A stretch of 64,000 nt of DNA from Branchiostoma floridae (GCF_000003815.2 NC_049983.1:19378217-19442216); one strand, 5' to 3'; shown: positions 1-11,928, counted from the stretch's first letter. Translations and numbers: made by a program. Notes: generated by a model from the letters alone, not told the origin.

Positions 1-310
1 CTACAATGTTAGAAGATCTGCAATGGAACAATCTACAGGCCAGAAGGAAGTCTGCCCGCCTTACCATGCTTTACAAAATAAAACATAACATTGTCCACAC
101 AGAAGGGTTGAGGGGAAAACTACAACCCGCCCCAACCCGAGCGAGACGTTCTCATGACAGGCAGTTGGTTCGACCTGTCTGTCAGGCGCGATACAGCGAT
201 CCAGTCATATCGCCTATCGGTTTTCTAGCGTACTGCAGTGAACTTTCGGTTTTGATATCTAGTGTTCTGGCCATGCTATGGTCCAGATACATAAGTCTAA
301 GATAGATCTA
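1..310 (+). mobile_element. 3' end of a decayed non-LTR (CR1/jockey-like) retrotransposon reverse transcriptase ORF
   Basis: The frame from position 6 encodes a peptide with the pattern LxWxxLxxRRxxARLxMLYKIxHxxV. I recognise this as the conserved region near the C-terminus of CR1-like retrotransposon polymerases, after the palm domain. In the intact family it is followed by a short FF-RT-xxWN-LP-like block. Here the remains of that block (SYRLSVF, then RTAVNF) sit in a different frame at about 200-260 and carry a stop, so the copy is frameshifted and dead. The rest of the polymerase would lie upstream of the window. The following 80 or so AT-rich bases may be its 3' untranslated tail. The family is known from many animal genomes; its assignment to CR1 rather than a sister clade is inferred. 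Confidence 0.7.
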
Positions 311-519
311 GTTGTAGTTTTATGTAGTTTTGTATAGGAAACAAAAGGTGGGAAAAGTTTAAACTATGTAAATCTTATCTTAGTATGAAAATCTTATCTT
401 ATAGCAAAGAAGGCTGTTGTAGCGTTTCCTCATAAATTAGATGTGACGTACCCTGCCGATGTAAATGATTTATGTTAAATAATTTTCGTTTGCCTCGTGA
501 TGCCTCAAATATGAAACTG

Positions 520-1100
520 ACATCATTTACTACTATAGAATTATAGTATCCTGTCATTAATTATGCAAATGAAGTATCTATTTGCATGATTGATTTCCTA
601 AGAATTTCGGTCTTTCTCAGTTACATATGTGAGAAGTTTCATGGAATGTAGGGATTTATAAAATTTCCTCATTACTTATGCAAATTAGACATTGATTTGC
701 ATATTTAGCATCTTATTATATGCAAAATACATTAGACCTACAAAACCTAATAAAACATAACGATCCGTCGAAACATTCTTGATTTATTTTCTTCTAACCT
801 TTTAAACAATTTCCGGAAATAAAGGTGCAAGGGAACCCAAACTTACAGCACTTACTCTCTGCCCCAAGAGATACCCACCTTTAAAAAATCAAGACCGTGA
901 CATGTCAGGAAACATGAAATACAAAAACGGTAGTTCCGCTGCAGTACCTTAGGGAGTAGATAGGGGATCCATTATCGACCTTCGATTTCCTGACCCTTAC
1001 CCACCTACCAAATACCATTAAATATCCATCCAAGACTTATCAAGTTTTGCTGTTCACAGACACACACACAGATATTTCTATGGGGTATAGGGGGTTATGG
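520..1100. repeat. dispersed repeat, copy 1 (ATGCAAAT-rich head, CA/CAGA-rich tail)
   Basis: The region contains two similar blocks, near 557-595 and 667-712, each pairing ATGCAAAT with TTTGCAT. It ends in a CACACACA stretch (about 1060-1072) followed by a 'gatatttctatgg' segment. A second sequence at 50330-50850 has the same order: a CCTCATTA-ATG-AAATTA block, a TTTGCATA block, then several hundred bases, then CAGACAGACACACACA followed by 'atatctcca'. I infer two diverged copies of one interspersed family. No open frame is seen in it. The ends are approximate because no target-site duplication could be fixed. Confidence 0.45.
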
Positions 1101-3990
1101 ATAGAGGGGTTGTCACCTGGCGGCTAAACATGCCCAAATATAACCTATTTGGCGAAGGTAAATATAGATTTTCAGAATTTACCGCAAGCAATTTGAGGCA
1201 AGCTTAACTTTTTTTCTAGCGTTAATTGTGTTTGCGAGGCTTCTCCCAAGATGGAATCACTGCATGGATATGTGTGCGTTCAAGACTGCGTTGTGAGCAT
1301 GGCTAGCAAATAAACATCTTTTTCATACCAAGACTCACAAATCCATCAGAACCCGCGTCGCCAAGGTGTTTTTTAACACCATTCTTGTTAATCCTTATCA
1401 TGGAGGCTTTAACATGCAATGGGTCACAGATGCCACAGATTTCACATTTTAACAACTTGATGGATATTTGGACATATTACATGTACGTGACTGACTTTCC
1501 CAAATCCAATACATTTTGTCTGAACATTGAAAGCAGAAGAATTCTAAAGCAGTAGTAATGGCAGACATATTGTTAATTAAATCAGCAGAAGGCAACAATT
1601 ACAAAAATAGACCATATAAACTTAATAGATAGTCTGATGATAATAATGATAATAAAAGCAACAACTGTATAATAGGGATAATATTTAATCTCCCCTATAG
1701 GACTCTCTGAGAAGAAAGATATGTAGGCTAATTTACATGCACATTAATGATTAATTTAGCAAAGATTTGGTAGTAGTTGGTATGTGAGAACTTGTTCATT
1801 CTTTACTGCTCAGTATAAAATGCATAATATATCATGTAGTTTCTGGTATCATTAAAAACTGTCAAATATTAAGAAAATGATACTGCACCGTGCACAAGTT
1901 CTAATCAAGTCGGATTAAAATTTGTCAACAGTTACAGGCCCTTTGGGAGGACCTGAAGTGCACTTCCCGTGATGCAAAGCGGGCTATCACCAGATATTGA
2001 TCGCTCGTTGATAGGATGCAACATGTTCCAGATCTGTCATCCATGTCAAGTGGCAATTACAGCTCTCATATCAAGCAATTTGGAGCAATTTTGTCCCCCT
2101 GTAAACTACATGATTGGTTCCACATTTTCAGTTTCCCATGGAAAGCAAAATTTTTGATTAATATGCAAAAATTTCTCATTTAGCACTCTTGTTCTAGTAA
2201 TTCAAAAATCGAACAGATTGGTTGATGGGATGGAGATGTGCAGATTCTTGATAAATCTAATAAAAGATGGGCCTAACTGTATTACATGTGATTATGCTGA
2301 ATAAGTGTCAGCAAAGTGGTATAAGGATTGTGTGGGCCATTAACAGATGTTTGCACTTTGCAAAGTCATTCATTGCAGACATTTGTAAAAAAAATCAATG
2401 TCCATCTTTTCAAGAAATATATTTTGACTCTGAATCAAAATCTATATGGTAGCTCTTTTTTCCCCAGATTTCCATTAGCAGAAAATTGGACCTTATGAAT
2501 GTGTTAAGGACTATAAGGGCACAATTATCATGGGATCTTCCTTATCTCCAAGCAGATATGAGGGAGTCTGTATCATTCTGGTTTTCTAGCTAACAATTTC
2601 TGTCACAAACTGCCTTGCAAAGGAAACAAACAGCAAGAAAAACGTGGCAACTTAGTCTTTAACAACACCTTCTTAGAAAATTGGGTCTTCTCTCTATAGC
2701 ATATTTTCCCAGTAAAATGATAAGTCAACCACTATATTTTTTACCCAGTTGTTTTTAACAACGAAAAGACTGCATTTTGTGTGAATGATTTTCATTTGAC
2801 ACTTGGCCAACAACTATAATGCCTGTACGTAATATTTATCAGTGCCAGTGAAATCCCCCTCTCAAAGTCTTTTGTCATCCGTCAAATAAAGGACCTTTAT
2901 ATTGCACTTAGTAATAATTCCTTTCACCCACTTCATCGCTGCCGGCATTCTATTTGCCTTATCTTAACTAAATCTCCTGCAGTTTACAACTAGAGTTCCT
3001 TACATTTCCTGCTATAATTTCCTTTCAGTACTGAAATTTTGTCACTTAGTCTTTTACTTTCGCATTTCTGTAAAGGTCGCTTGAAATAACTGTACGGTAT
3101 GTTCAGTATGTTGGTAAATCAATAGAGTACACGTATAGTATACATCAGGTATATAGCCCACCCCCAATATAAAATGTACGGTCCCCTTGTACTCTATATG
3201 GTTATTGCAGTGGTTCCTCTTATCACAGTTACAGCAAATAGAGATAAGGGCTTTCATAAGTACATTGGACAAAGATTCTTTGAACGGCCCACATTATTCA
3301 TCTAAAAATACAGCAAGCACTTATGCAAGGAATCAGCTAGCGATCCTTATAGCCCTTAGGTTATGCCTGAAGAATGACAGCATATCTTCAGTCTAAATGC
3401 ACAGAACTTTCTGAATGATGCGGTCATTTTGAGGACAGACCTTATTCATACAGTATATCATCACAAAAAGTTGACAGATTTGGCACAGTCAGTAATATTT
3501 CAGACTGAGTGTACTTTTTATAGCTGGGGACGTGCATATCACAAGACGCCAATCCAAACTGCTTAGGGATGTTGCTATATAGAATGCTTCCTCCCCTTAT
3601 TTAGGGCATTATGTTCCTGAACTGCCCGTACCAAGTTGTGTCTCTCTTGTCTTGTTATTCAGCAGTCTACATTGACCTTAACTTTCTTGATAAGTGTACA
3701 AATAATTGAGCCGTATCCTGTCACACCCTTAAGCTAAGGAATCTACTGTTGCTGCCAACTGTATGTAAAATATTTTGCCGTGGATGCTGCGTGTATTGAT
3801 TGGAGGTTACCGCCATACGTTGGGACCCAGCCAGGAACTAGGTAAATCTAGATTAATGTGTTTATGAAATGTAACCAATTGTGGGAATTCTTCATCCTCG
3901 CCTTTCTGTAATAAAATTGGTAAAGAAAGTGCCTAGATTCCATAACTACATACAGCAGTGTTGACTAACAGTAGCATCCAATTTCAGCAA
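1101..3990. other. non-coding stretch, no supported feature
   Basis: AT-rich sequence with only short open frames (at most about 70 codons) that have no recognisable domain. No clear tandem repeat, inverted repeat or RNA gene was seen. Confidence 0.5.
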
Positions 3991-5142
3991 TTGGTTTGTT
4001 AGGGCGTGCTCTCTAATAGTGTTCCAATGTTGCAGCCTTGAAGCGAAGGCATGCATTTATGAGTAGCTGTCATGAAACTGACAATGGATCATATTAAATA
4101 TTGAAAGGTAATCTATTTGTTACGTTTAGTTTAGTTTTCATGGTACACTGGCATTTCCCTGTTCCTCTCTTTGTGCGGGCCTTATTGTGCCCTTGTGGGA
4201 GGAACATAATGGTAATGTATACACCAGGCTCCTTCAGGCAGGACAAAAACCATTGTCTGTACTTCAAAGGGGCTGTTGTGGTGAGGCAAGTGACAAATGG
4301 CCTTGCTTTGGACATCCCCACAGCTTGTAATAGCATCTGTAGTAGTCGGTGCGCAATGACCGGTGATGGGACGCTGCCCACTATCAAATTTTCGGGGCAG
4401 CCCCATTGGATATCGGAGGTGATTCCGTCTTTTGGCGCAGGCATGTGGAAAATGTGCTGAAAGGCTTGATAATGAATTAGTTGTGTTAGGGAGGGAACGT
4501 GATCCGTGTCAAATCCTGCTCAGGTGGACTGATCCTGCAGACTTAATTCACATATGGCAGTCTCTCTGTCAGACATGATATAATGAAACTAATTAGGGGA
4601 GATGGGGGAATTGCTGCTGGTGTGGAAAATAATGCATAAAGTGCCCTGCTCTGAATAAGGGACCAATGCTCCGGGGGACTTGACGCGACAGTGAACCTGT
4701 CTTTCCCAGAAAAAATGACAAAAATCAATACATAATAAAGTCCCTAATTGAATAAATATATTGGTGTTAGCGCTGAAGCTCTAATGGGCATGCACGTCAG
4801 AAAGCCAGGCATTTGCAGGGGTGGCTTTATGAATGACAGTGCGCAAGGCTGGTGATCCCCCAGAGTTGTGGAACGAACCACGTCACTTCCTGATGCGAGG
4901 TGATCCCCACATGCATGCCAGCGTGTGTTGGCTAGGGATCCTGGCTGATTAGAATGAGTGGGGCCCCCGGCTTAATAGCACTGGGCGTGACAGTATTAAG
5001 AAATCCTCAGTTGGCTATTGTGTGAGATCAATTGAAATTACGCGTGCAGTCGGAGCAGGAGCCATTTCGGCGTGGTGGCTTGCCGGCACCCATTTCCTCC
5101 TGCCTGTTGGACTGTTATCTCCACTATGAGGGCTGCTGATGG
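3991..5142 (+). promoter_or_regulatory. 5' flank of the LINGO gene (presumed promoter or upstream intron)
   Basis: This stretch lies directly upstream of the LINGO coding exon. It becomes richer in G and C toward the gene, particularly from about 4840. Frames of 116-119 codons are open on both strands at 4094-4460. They overlap each other and show no domain, so I do not call them genes. No convincing TATA box was found. Vertebrate LINGO genes usually have non-coding 5' exons, so part of this may be intron and the true promoter could be further upstream, even outside the window. Confidence 0.35.
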
Positions 5143-5150
5143 ATGAATGA

Positions 5151-5157
5151 TTTGCAG
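5151..5157 (+). other. candidate splice acceptor before the LINGO coding exon
   Basis: The sequence TTTGCAG ends at 5157, with a moderately pyrimidine-rich stretch about 25-60 bases upstream (CCTCCTGCCTG, CTGTTATCTCC). If it is used, the in-frame ATG at 5143 is removed. The first ATG of the exon then becomes 5218, exactly at the start of the signal peptide. This fits the usual LINGO arrangement of a 5' UTR exon spliced to one coding exon. It is a prediction from motif and context only. Confidence 0.4.
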
Positions 5158-5217
5158 ACAGAGGAGCTTCAGTTTATTGTGAAGTGCGGCTTTGGGTGGT
5201 GTGATTTAGAGGATACG

Positions 5218-7065
5218 ATGGTGGCGACGAAGACGGCTGCTGCAGCCGTGCTCCTCGTTCTCCTAGCCTTGCAAGGAGCTGGAGGCTGCCCCAAGCAGTG
5301 CAAGTGTGATGCCAAGACGCAAGAAGTTGCCTGCGCGGGAAAGGGGTTGACAGAAATTCCGTTCGGATTACCTGTGGATTCCAAGCGGCTGATCATCACG
5401 GACAACAACATCGCCGAAGTGACGGGGAGACAGCTGAGTAAGCTCTCCCTGCTGGAGTACCTTGAGCTCTCCAACAATAAGATCTCCAAGATCCATTCAG
5501 GAGCCTTCAAGAAGCTGGTCAAGCTACGATCCCTCCTTCTTGCAGGTAATAATCTGACAATGATATACAAAAATACTTTTGATGGCTTGGACAATTTGAC
5601 TTACTTAGATTTGAACAGTAACAACTTGCTTTTGCTCCAAGAGAACATCTTCAGTAATTTGCCCCGCCTAGATACTCTTAAGCTTGGGGACAATCCACTC
5701 ATTTTTGTCCAAGAAAAAGCCTTCAAGGGCTTGCCAGGCCTGAGAGAGTTTGTGATGAAGAATACCAACGTTACCATTATGCCATACACCGCTATTCGGT
5801 CACTATCAGGCCTTATGACTTTAAGGTTATCACAGGATAACTTTGACACAATACAAGACAGGCCCTTCAAAGGTATGAGAAAATTGCGTAAGCTATACCT
5901 AACCGATTGGAAGAAGCTTTCTAGTCTTGGTGATGATGTGTTTCGTGGCCTCAACCTAGACTTGTTATCCCTAAGAGGGTCACAGCTATCATCAGTGCCA
6001 GTGAAGGCTCTGAGACGTTTGAGGCATTTAAAAACACTAATTCTGACAGGACTTCCAATCAAAAGATTGATGAGAAATTCATTCAAGAAATTGCCAAAAT
6101 TAGAAGAGCTGTACCTAAATAACATGGAACTCATTTCTGTTAGTGCCAGTGCCTTTTATGGTCTAAAGAGGCTGAAAATCTTGGACCTGTCCAAAAATAA
6201 ATTGACAACTCTTTACCGTGACTGCTTTGGCACAAGTTCTGTGCCCAGCCTGCAAGTGTTCAACCTAGCAGACAATGACTGGAATTGCAACTGTGAATTG
6301 CAGTGGTTGATGGAAATCTTACGGACCATTCCCGAAAGTGGGAACTCTGTAAACTGCGAAGAACCCCGAAATCCCGACGCCCCAGACATCCCCATCCCCC
6401 TGCGGAATATGACAGAACAAATTGCCGCCCAGTCATGCAAGCCACCTTCCGTGTCTGTAAGAATTGGGGACCCTGACGGAAACGACACAGTGAAGGTGGG
6501 GACCACTGTAGTTATCCATTGTAACGCTTCTGGGGATCCCAAACCGATCATAGAGTGGGGTGGGCCGTGGGGACACGGGCGTCTGGCCTCCACTCACAGC
6601 GAATATGAGGAGAAAAGTCACTTCCTGGCGCTGGGTCCAGACGCCCTGGTTATCACAGAAGTGAAAGGAAAAGACAGCGGGAATTACACCTGTTTTGCAC
6701 GGAACGGGGCAGGGACGGCACAGGCAATCATACAGCTACGTGTTCAGGGTAGAATGAAGAATCTCGACCCAGAGCAGCGAATAGGGCGAAACGGGAACAA
6801 TCCCTTCACAAACTCAACACTGAAGAGCAACCAGTCCGACTATCCGGCAACATTTGACCAACTCTTCCCCATCCTCCTCGGCAGCATTTTAATGGGGAGT
6901 GGCACATTTTTGGCCGTAGTAATTCTATGTTTGATAGTGTTCCTAATCTTGAGCAAGGCAAAGAAACCAAGGGGACCTGATCTTGGGGATGAGTATGTAG
7001 CAGCTTCTCACGATTCAGGTGGAGCGGGAGGTGGAAAAGGAAGAAAACTAAGGACCAAGATTTAA
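5218..7065 (+). CDS. LINGO: LINGO family LRR-Ig transmembrane receptor
   Basis: Single-exon, type I membrane protein. Residues below are counted from the upstream in-frame ATG at 5143. The preferred start is M26 (5218), because it begins a classic signal peptide (A/L/V-rich, ending GAGG before C49) and gives 615 residues, against about 614-620 in human LINGO-1. Domains in order: LRRNT with C49, C53, C55 and C64; twelve 24-residue LRRs (about 71-365), including the short repeat after RKLYLTDW that is typical of LINGO; LRRCT (C382, C384, C405, C432); one Ig domain (C460, W472, DSGNYTC with C517); linker with NxS/T sites; membrane helix about 577-603; basic tail with DEYV (Y618) ending in TKI. 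Vertebrate LINGO-1 acts at neuronal surfaces and joins the Nogo receptor/p75 complex. A neural role here is inferred. AMIGO or LRIG proteins are less likely, given the LRR count, single Ig domain and tail. Confidence 0.93.
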   Translation: MVATKTAAAAVLLVLLALQGAGGCPKQCKCDAKTQEVACAGKGLTEIPFGLPVDSKRLIITDNNIAEVTGRQLSKLSLLEYLELSNNKISKIHSGAFKKLVKLRSLLLAGNNLTMIYKNTFDGLDNLTYLDLNSNNLLLLQENIFSNLPRLDTLKLGDNPLIFVQEKAFKGLPGLREFVMKNTNVTIMPYTAIRSLSGLMTLRLSQDNFDTIQDRPFKGMRKLRKLYLTDWKKLSSLGDDVFRGLNLDLLSLRGSQLSSVPVKALRRLRHLKTLILTGLPIKRLMRNSFKKLPKLEELYLNNMELISVSASAFYGLKRLKILDLSKNKLTTLYRDCFGTSSVPSLQVFNLADNDWNCNCELQWLMEILRTIPESGNSVNCEEPRNPDAPDIPIPLRNMTEQIAAQSCKPPSVSVRIGDPDGNDTVKVGTTVVIHCNASGDPKPIIEWGGPWGHGRLASTHSEYEEKSHFLALGPDALVITEVKGKDSGNYTCFARNGAGTAQAIIQLRVQGRMKNLDPEQRIGRNGNNPFTNSTLKSNQSDYPATFDQLFPILLGSILMGSGTFLAVVILCLIVFLILSKAKKPRGPDLGDEYVAASHDSGGAGGGKGRKLRTKI

Positions 7066-7600
7066 TGTGTGCCACCGTGCATCACTCACGGGACAACGGT
7101 TCCTGCTAAACTTATTGTTGGTGATGCCGGAAAGGGTGGGTGAACTCCATTACTTGCTTGCTGAGTTTATGACCAAAATGGAGAACTGCGCACCATAGCT
7201 GAAGGGCAGAAGATCCTCTGCAGCAGTATCATGAGGGTTGGTAAGTCCATGATTTATGGTAGGGAAAGAATGGGGCACAGACGTGCAGCACTTTGGTGCT
7301 TCCATTTGGCCCTTGGGAGCAATTTCTCTAGTGTTGGCAATTTTTAAGCTGCAATTAGTGGGGAGGAGACTGAATCCCTAGGACAGCTCTGAGGCTACAA
7401 TGTCGTAAGCTTGGCCACCTCGCCATTAAAAGAGGCAAATGTACCAAGTTGCCTCGGCGTGTTAATTCTTCCTAATGTGGCAATGGGGTCAGCCAAAGTG
7501 ACCACAGTAATGAGTTCTCAGAACTATTGCTCTCCACCTGTTCACGGTGACGTCCAAGTTTGATTGGTGATGCAATAAACATAAGCTGAAATGGGACTGG
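7066..7600 (+). other. probable 3' untranslated region of LINGO
   Basis: This follows the TAA stop at 7063-7065 directly. It holds no domain-bearing open frame and stays somewhat richer in G and C than the DNA beyond it. Its end is set by the first canonical AATAAA after the stop, at 7574-7579. A longer 3' UTR is possible. Confidence 0.5.
7574..7579 (+). terminator. candidate polyadenylation signal AATAAA
   Basis: Canonical hexamer in the context TGCAATAAACAT, about 510 bases after the LINGO stop codon. A TGTGTGTTGTGTT stretch about 30-40 bases downstream (about 7610-7622) could be the GU-rich element. A weaker ATTAAA lies near 7424. Confidence 0.5.
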
Positions 7601-10600
7601 ATTATACATGTGTGTTGTGTTAAATGTAGACTGGCTCTAACTGATCAGAGCCAAACCGACTAAAGCTCCGTCTTTACAACCCAAGTCAGCCGGTCTAATC
7701 CTTTGAGCTGTACGTTGACATATTCCACAGGTTGTTTTTGCCATAAACATTTAAATGACTGCACACGTTTATGCACACCGGTGGGTTTGGGTCATTCCCC
7801 GATGATTGGAAAGGAACTGCTTTGACGACATAGTAGCTGCCCTCGAGGCACAAGAGGGAGAAAGTGTATCAAAATTGAGCTGACAATTCCTCGGAGGGAG
7901 ATATGAGGTTCAATTTTAGGTCCAGCCTGTAAATAGTGTAAGATGAGGTCTGGTCGTTGACTGAAAAGGAAACCACCAGCTGCAAAATAGGGTGTGGCAG
8001 CTGCTATGGGAAATGCCAGAAATGCAGTTGATGTATTTGCATCAAGGAATATTTTTATCTCATCGGGGCTCACTGGAGTGGTGCGTGTTGGCTATAGTGT
8101 GTTTAGTGGAGCGGGGTAATGTGTATCGGTGCTTTTACCTCATATCAGCAGTGGGATAATTGTGAAAAAACATGGCAGATTTTGCCAGGAGTGCTTATTT
8201 GCCAGTGTCTTGTGGGACTCGGCATGCAATCTGTCTTCTCCTGTCTTACAATTGATGTAACAAGGATAACATCAGTGCAACTGAGGTCACCGCCAATAGT
8301 CGTCGTTACACAATCTTTTTCCAAGAAGCAGCTCACTCAACATGTCAGTAACAGTTTGATGGTAACGGCAAGCAGCTTGTATCATATGTCCTGCTGATTT
8401 TTACCCATTTATATCAGACTGCATTACATTCCTGACCCAATCTGCAGCACAGCTCCACATAGTGTCATGGCTATGGTATAACAGCGGAGAAAAATCCAAT
8501 AAACGTAGCCATCAAATCAGGTCGTTCTTCCTCGGCAGCATGCGTAGGCATGCACCTGTGAAAATATGGAACTGGGACTGGGTATAAAAGGGTTTCCCTC
8601 GTATATAACTAGCCTTGAGCTCAAGGAGGGGGAAATATATTACAAATCATATATTTTCTTTTTGGTTGTGTTTTTTATATTATACACGTACATGAAACAC
8701 AGAAAGAAAGGATTAAGCCAAGCAAAATATTCATCCATAATGATTGAAGGACAGTACATTATGGTGCATAAGAGCCCTTTGATAATTAGATCTATGGATT
8801 ATTGGTATCTCCTATGGGCCTCTTGGTTTTAGGCTCCTGTGCAGACTATACATGATAAACGATCCAATAATATGGATTCAGTCCTGCTTTTGATTATTGG
8901 ATACATCTGCAGGATTTTTAGTGATTTTTCATTTTAAGAGGATTTTTGACTTAAACTGAGGATGAGAACTGGATGGTATCAAGCATTGCTTAAGAAGTCT
9001 TAATACTAAACATACTTATTATCAGAACTTGAGCATCACCATTCTTTGAAATGATGAATGCATTGTCAACTAACACCATGTCTGTCTGTAACAGATCTGC
9101 CATCAACTTTGTTCACTTAGATACTATCTTCGTTTGCTTTCCAGCATAATCTTCCAGTTGTGCAGAACACACATGTACATTTCCTAAGAAAAATTACTGC
9201 ACCAATTCCTATTAGGCAAGGGATTGATAAATTGATGTGTTTTCAGTGCTGATCCATTTTGGGCAGCAGTGGTGGAAATTTCATCGAGCTGTCCGTTCTT
9301 TGAGCAAATAAATGATGTACAGATTTTAGGTCTTACTGAGGGGGTTATGAAAGGTCATATATAGGCAATACCAAAGAGAAGAAAATGGATAACACGCAAA
9401 GCCCTCCAGCCAGCATATTTGTGCGATTAGATTTGTCCTTTGTAAAGATTTATCAAGCAGTTGCTACAGCCTGCGCAGTGTTTTACATCATCAGGTCAGG
9501 TCTATTTCTCAGCTCGTTATGCAACAAGGTAATTCTTCACTTCCCCAACAGACGGAATTTAATTACCGCTCAGCAAAATGGTCTTTGACAGGCCAGAACC
9601 AGAATTGCTTTGTTAGGCCCTCCGCCTAGCATATTAAGCTTCTCATGTGTGTCCTGCACATAAATTTCCCTCGCAGGCTTCTCTACTGGCAGGAAATCCC
9701 GGAGTTGATTGTCGAGCCTGGCCAATCTAATTTGTACCTTTTCTCCCGGAATCATCTCCAACAGGTGTGAACTGGTGACAGTTTTCTATGAAACGTCATT
9801 CACACCTGGTGCCTTCCAATTAGATATGACTTCCCTGGCTTTTATGCAGATCAAGTCAATTCTTGTGGCCATTATGAAACAGGGGCATCCTTTCTTTAGA
9901 ACAAATGGCTGTGATGATATATCATTAGGGGCCCTGGCGGGTGGTGCTGTGAATGTTGTAATCTGGTCTTGTTCAACATGTATAACTACCCATTTTCCAT
10001 TGAAATGAAGCTGGCTATAATGAACAGGAAACTATAGATTATTATGAGGGAAACATTACTCACATTGACTCTTGAGCCAATTTTCTAGTGTTTCTCTAGA
10101 CTTGATCAGTAAAAAAGGGTTTTTGAGAACAACAGTTTATTTTGAACATGGCAAAAAAAGTCGTGAGCTTGAACCAGCGATTACCTTCTACGTGTTGACA
10201 TGTGGAAAAGGAAGCTAGAAACAGGTGGCTAGATTTACCATGTTGCACACTGTATTGATTTTTGCAGCAGAGTATGAAGACGAATGTTCCAGGGTTATCT
10301 TTACACTGTGTAAGGCCAGTGCAACATGTAATGGCAAAGGTTTCTAAGTCTTAAATCAGCCGAAAGTAGGTGTGTTTGCTAATCCCGGCCTCAGGAAGGT
10401 TTATCAGTGGTCTGTATCTGCACTCTTCATTATGGAGCATCGGGTAATTGTGCTGCTGAGCTGATAAGTCAACTACTTGGCATTGCTTCCTACTCATCAA
10501 CAGATAGTATCGGCCTGGAATGATGAAAACCAGTTACTTGCTACAGAAAGATAATGATAACAGTCTGTTCCCTGTTGCAGCACAGTCACGCAGCTGACTG

Positions 10601-10797
10601 TGGGCTTCAGAATCCTCCATGTTTCGTATCAAAATGTTTTGGAAGCATAGCACTACATACATTTTAGTTTAAAAGAATTTTTGCAAGAGCAATTTGGCTT
10701 GTTGCTTGAAGGAAAACTGTAACACCGTATGGATTTTTACCAAAACTAACATTACCCATAGGCACACAAGCTGAGTGCTATACACATACTTATATGT
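7601..10797. other. non-coding stretch, no supported gene
   Basis: Short open frames only. A small perfect hairpin (GGCTCT, 8-base loop, AGAGCC) sits at 7633-7652. A more GC-balanced island at about 9595-9780 is open on one strand for 63 codons but shows no domain. Confidence 0.45.
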
Positions 10798-10822
10798 CAT
10801 CATCATCATCATCATCATCATG
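10798..10822. repeat. (CAT)n microsatellite
   Basis: Eight uninterrupted CAT triplets in non-coding DNA. Confidence 0.95.
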
Positions 10823-11626
10823 GTAGATGCATCTACATGTACTGAGGCAGGCCATCTACCAGGACTTTAAGGCAAAATTTGAGGAGAAATACTACTCAAC
10901 AAAAGCCCAGAGATAAGTCTGAAGCCATAAAGGGAGTAACTGCATGTCCAAGATGTCATCTCTGAATCAGATCTGCTAGCAGGGTCCATTAGCACATTAT
11001 GTAGCTGAGCAACTCCCCAGTAGTCCTCTATGATCTAATCTTGAATATTTCATGGGCATCTTGCCCCAAGGTCAATTAACCATTTGTCTGAGCCAGTGTT
11101 GAAGACCTTTGACATCCACAAAATCTGGTAGAGCTACGTTCCTAATTGTTGCATATCAGAACCATCTACAAATCTTCACAGCTCGGTTGCACTGTAAAGC
11201 CCCTGACAATTGCCGCATTATTGAGCTGTTTATCTTATTTGCTGAATCTGCAAGCATAAGCAGACCTGGTCTGCTCTGTCTTAAATTCCTCATTCGCATC
11301 ACAAATTTGACTGAATGAAATTTGTTGTGTAAATGTTTATGGAGGGAGGACATTTCATCCCCTATATATTATCAGTGGGAATATAATATTCTTAACTTAT
11401 TTGGCTTGGGAAATTCTTTTTCTGATTTTTTTTCTTTTCTATTGCTCTCCAATGTTCAGCGTTCTTCAATAAAGCATAATAGGGTAATTTTTAATGCCTC
11501 AGTTAAAAATCAATTCCTCCTAGCTTTCTGTCATAGTTTCATTTACTCGCTATTGAACGGTCATCTGATAGGGAAAAATGCTGCCCAAATTACAAAATTC
11601 CAATGTCTACGGAAACTCTGGTGGCA

Positions 11627-11928
11627 GGGTTGGACAAGTCCACTAGCCCGATTATCCAGGGCAAGTGAAAGGGCTGATAGGGCAAGCATATGTCCTACCC
11701 CACTTATTTGATTGGGCAAGAAAGATTTTTCCATGAGAGAGATTCTGATATACTTGTTACCTTTCAAAGCCATAGGATCAAGCCTTGGTCAAAATTGAGC
11801 CAACAATGAAAGAATTCCATTGTCAAAGGTCATTTAAATGTCCAGACGTGAAAAGTCAGTTCTAGCAAGTACATTTTCTATCTTCTTGTCTGATAGGACA
11901 AGTGAACTTTAGAAAACTTGTCCAACCC
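11627..11928. mobile_element. short non-autonomous DNA element with terminal inverted repeats
   Basis: GGGTTGGACAAGT at 11627-11639 is exactly inverted as ACTTGTCCAACCC at 11916-11928, giving a unit of about 300 bases. The inside repeats related words near both ends: GGGCAAGTGAAAGGGCTGATAGGG near the left, and TGATAGGACAAGTGAACTT near the right. No transposase frame is present. The pattern fits a MITE or fold-back element. The superfamily cannot be told because no clear target-site duplication was seen. Confidence 0.55.

Noticed and set aside
4094-4460. Overlapping open frames of 116-119 codons on both strands upstream of LINGO
   Set aside because: Neither has a recognisable domain, the frames overlap on opposite strands, and the position suits promoter or intron sequence.
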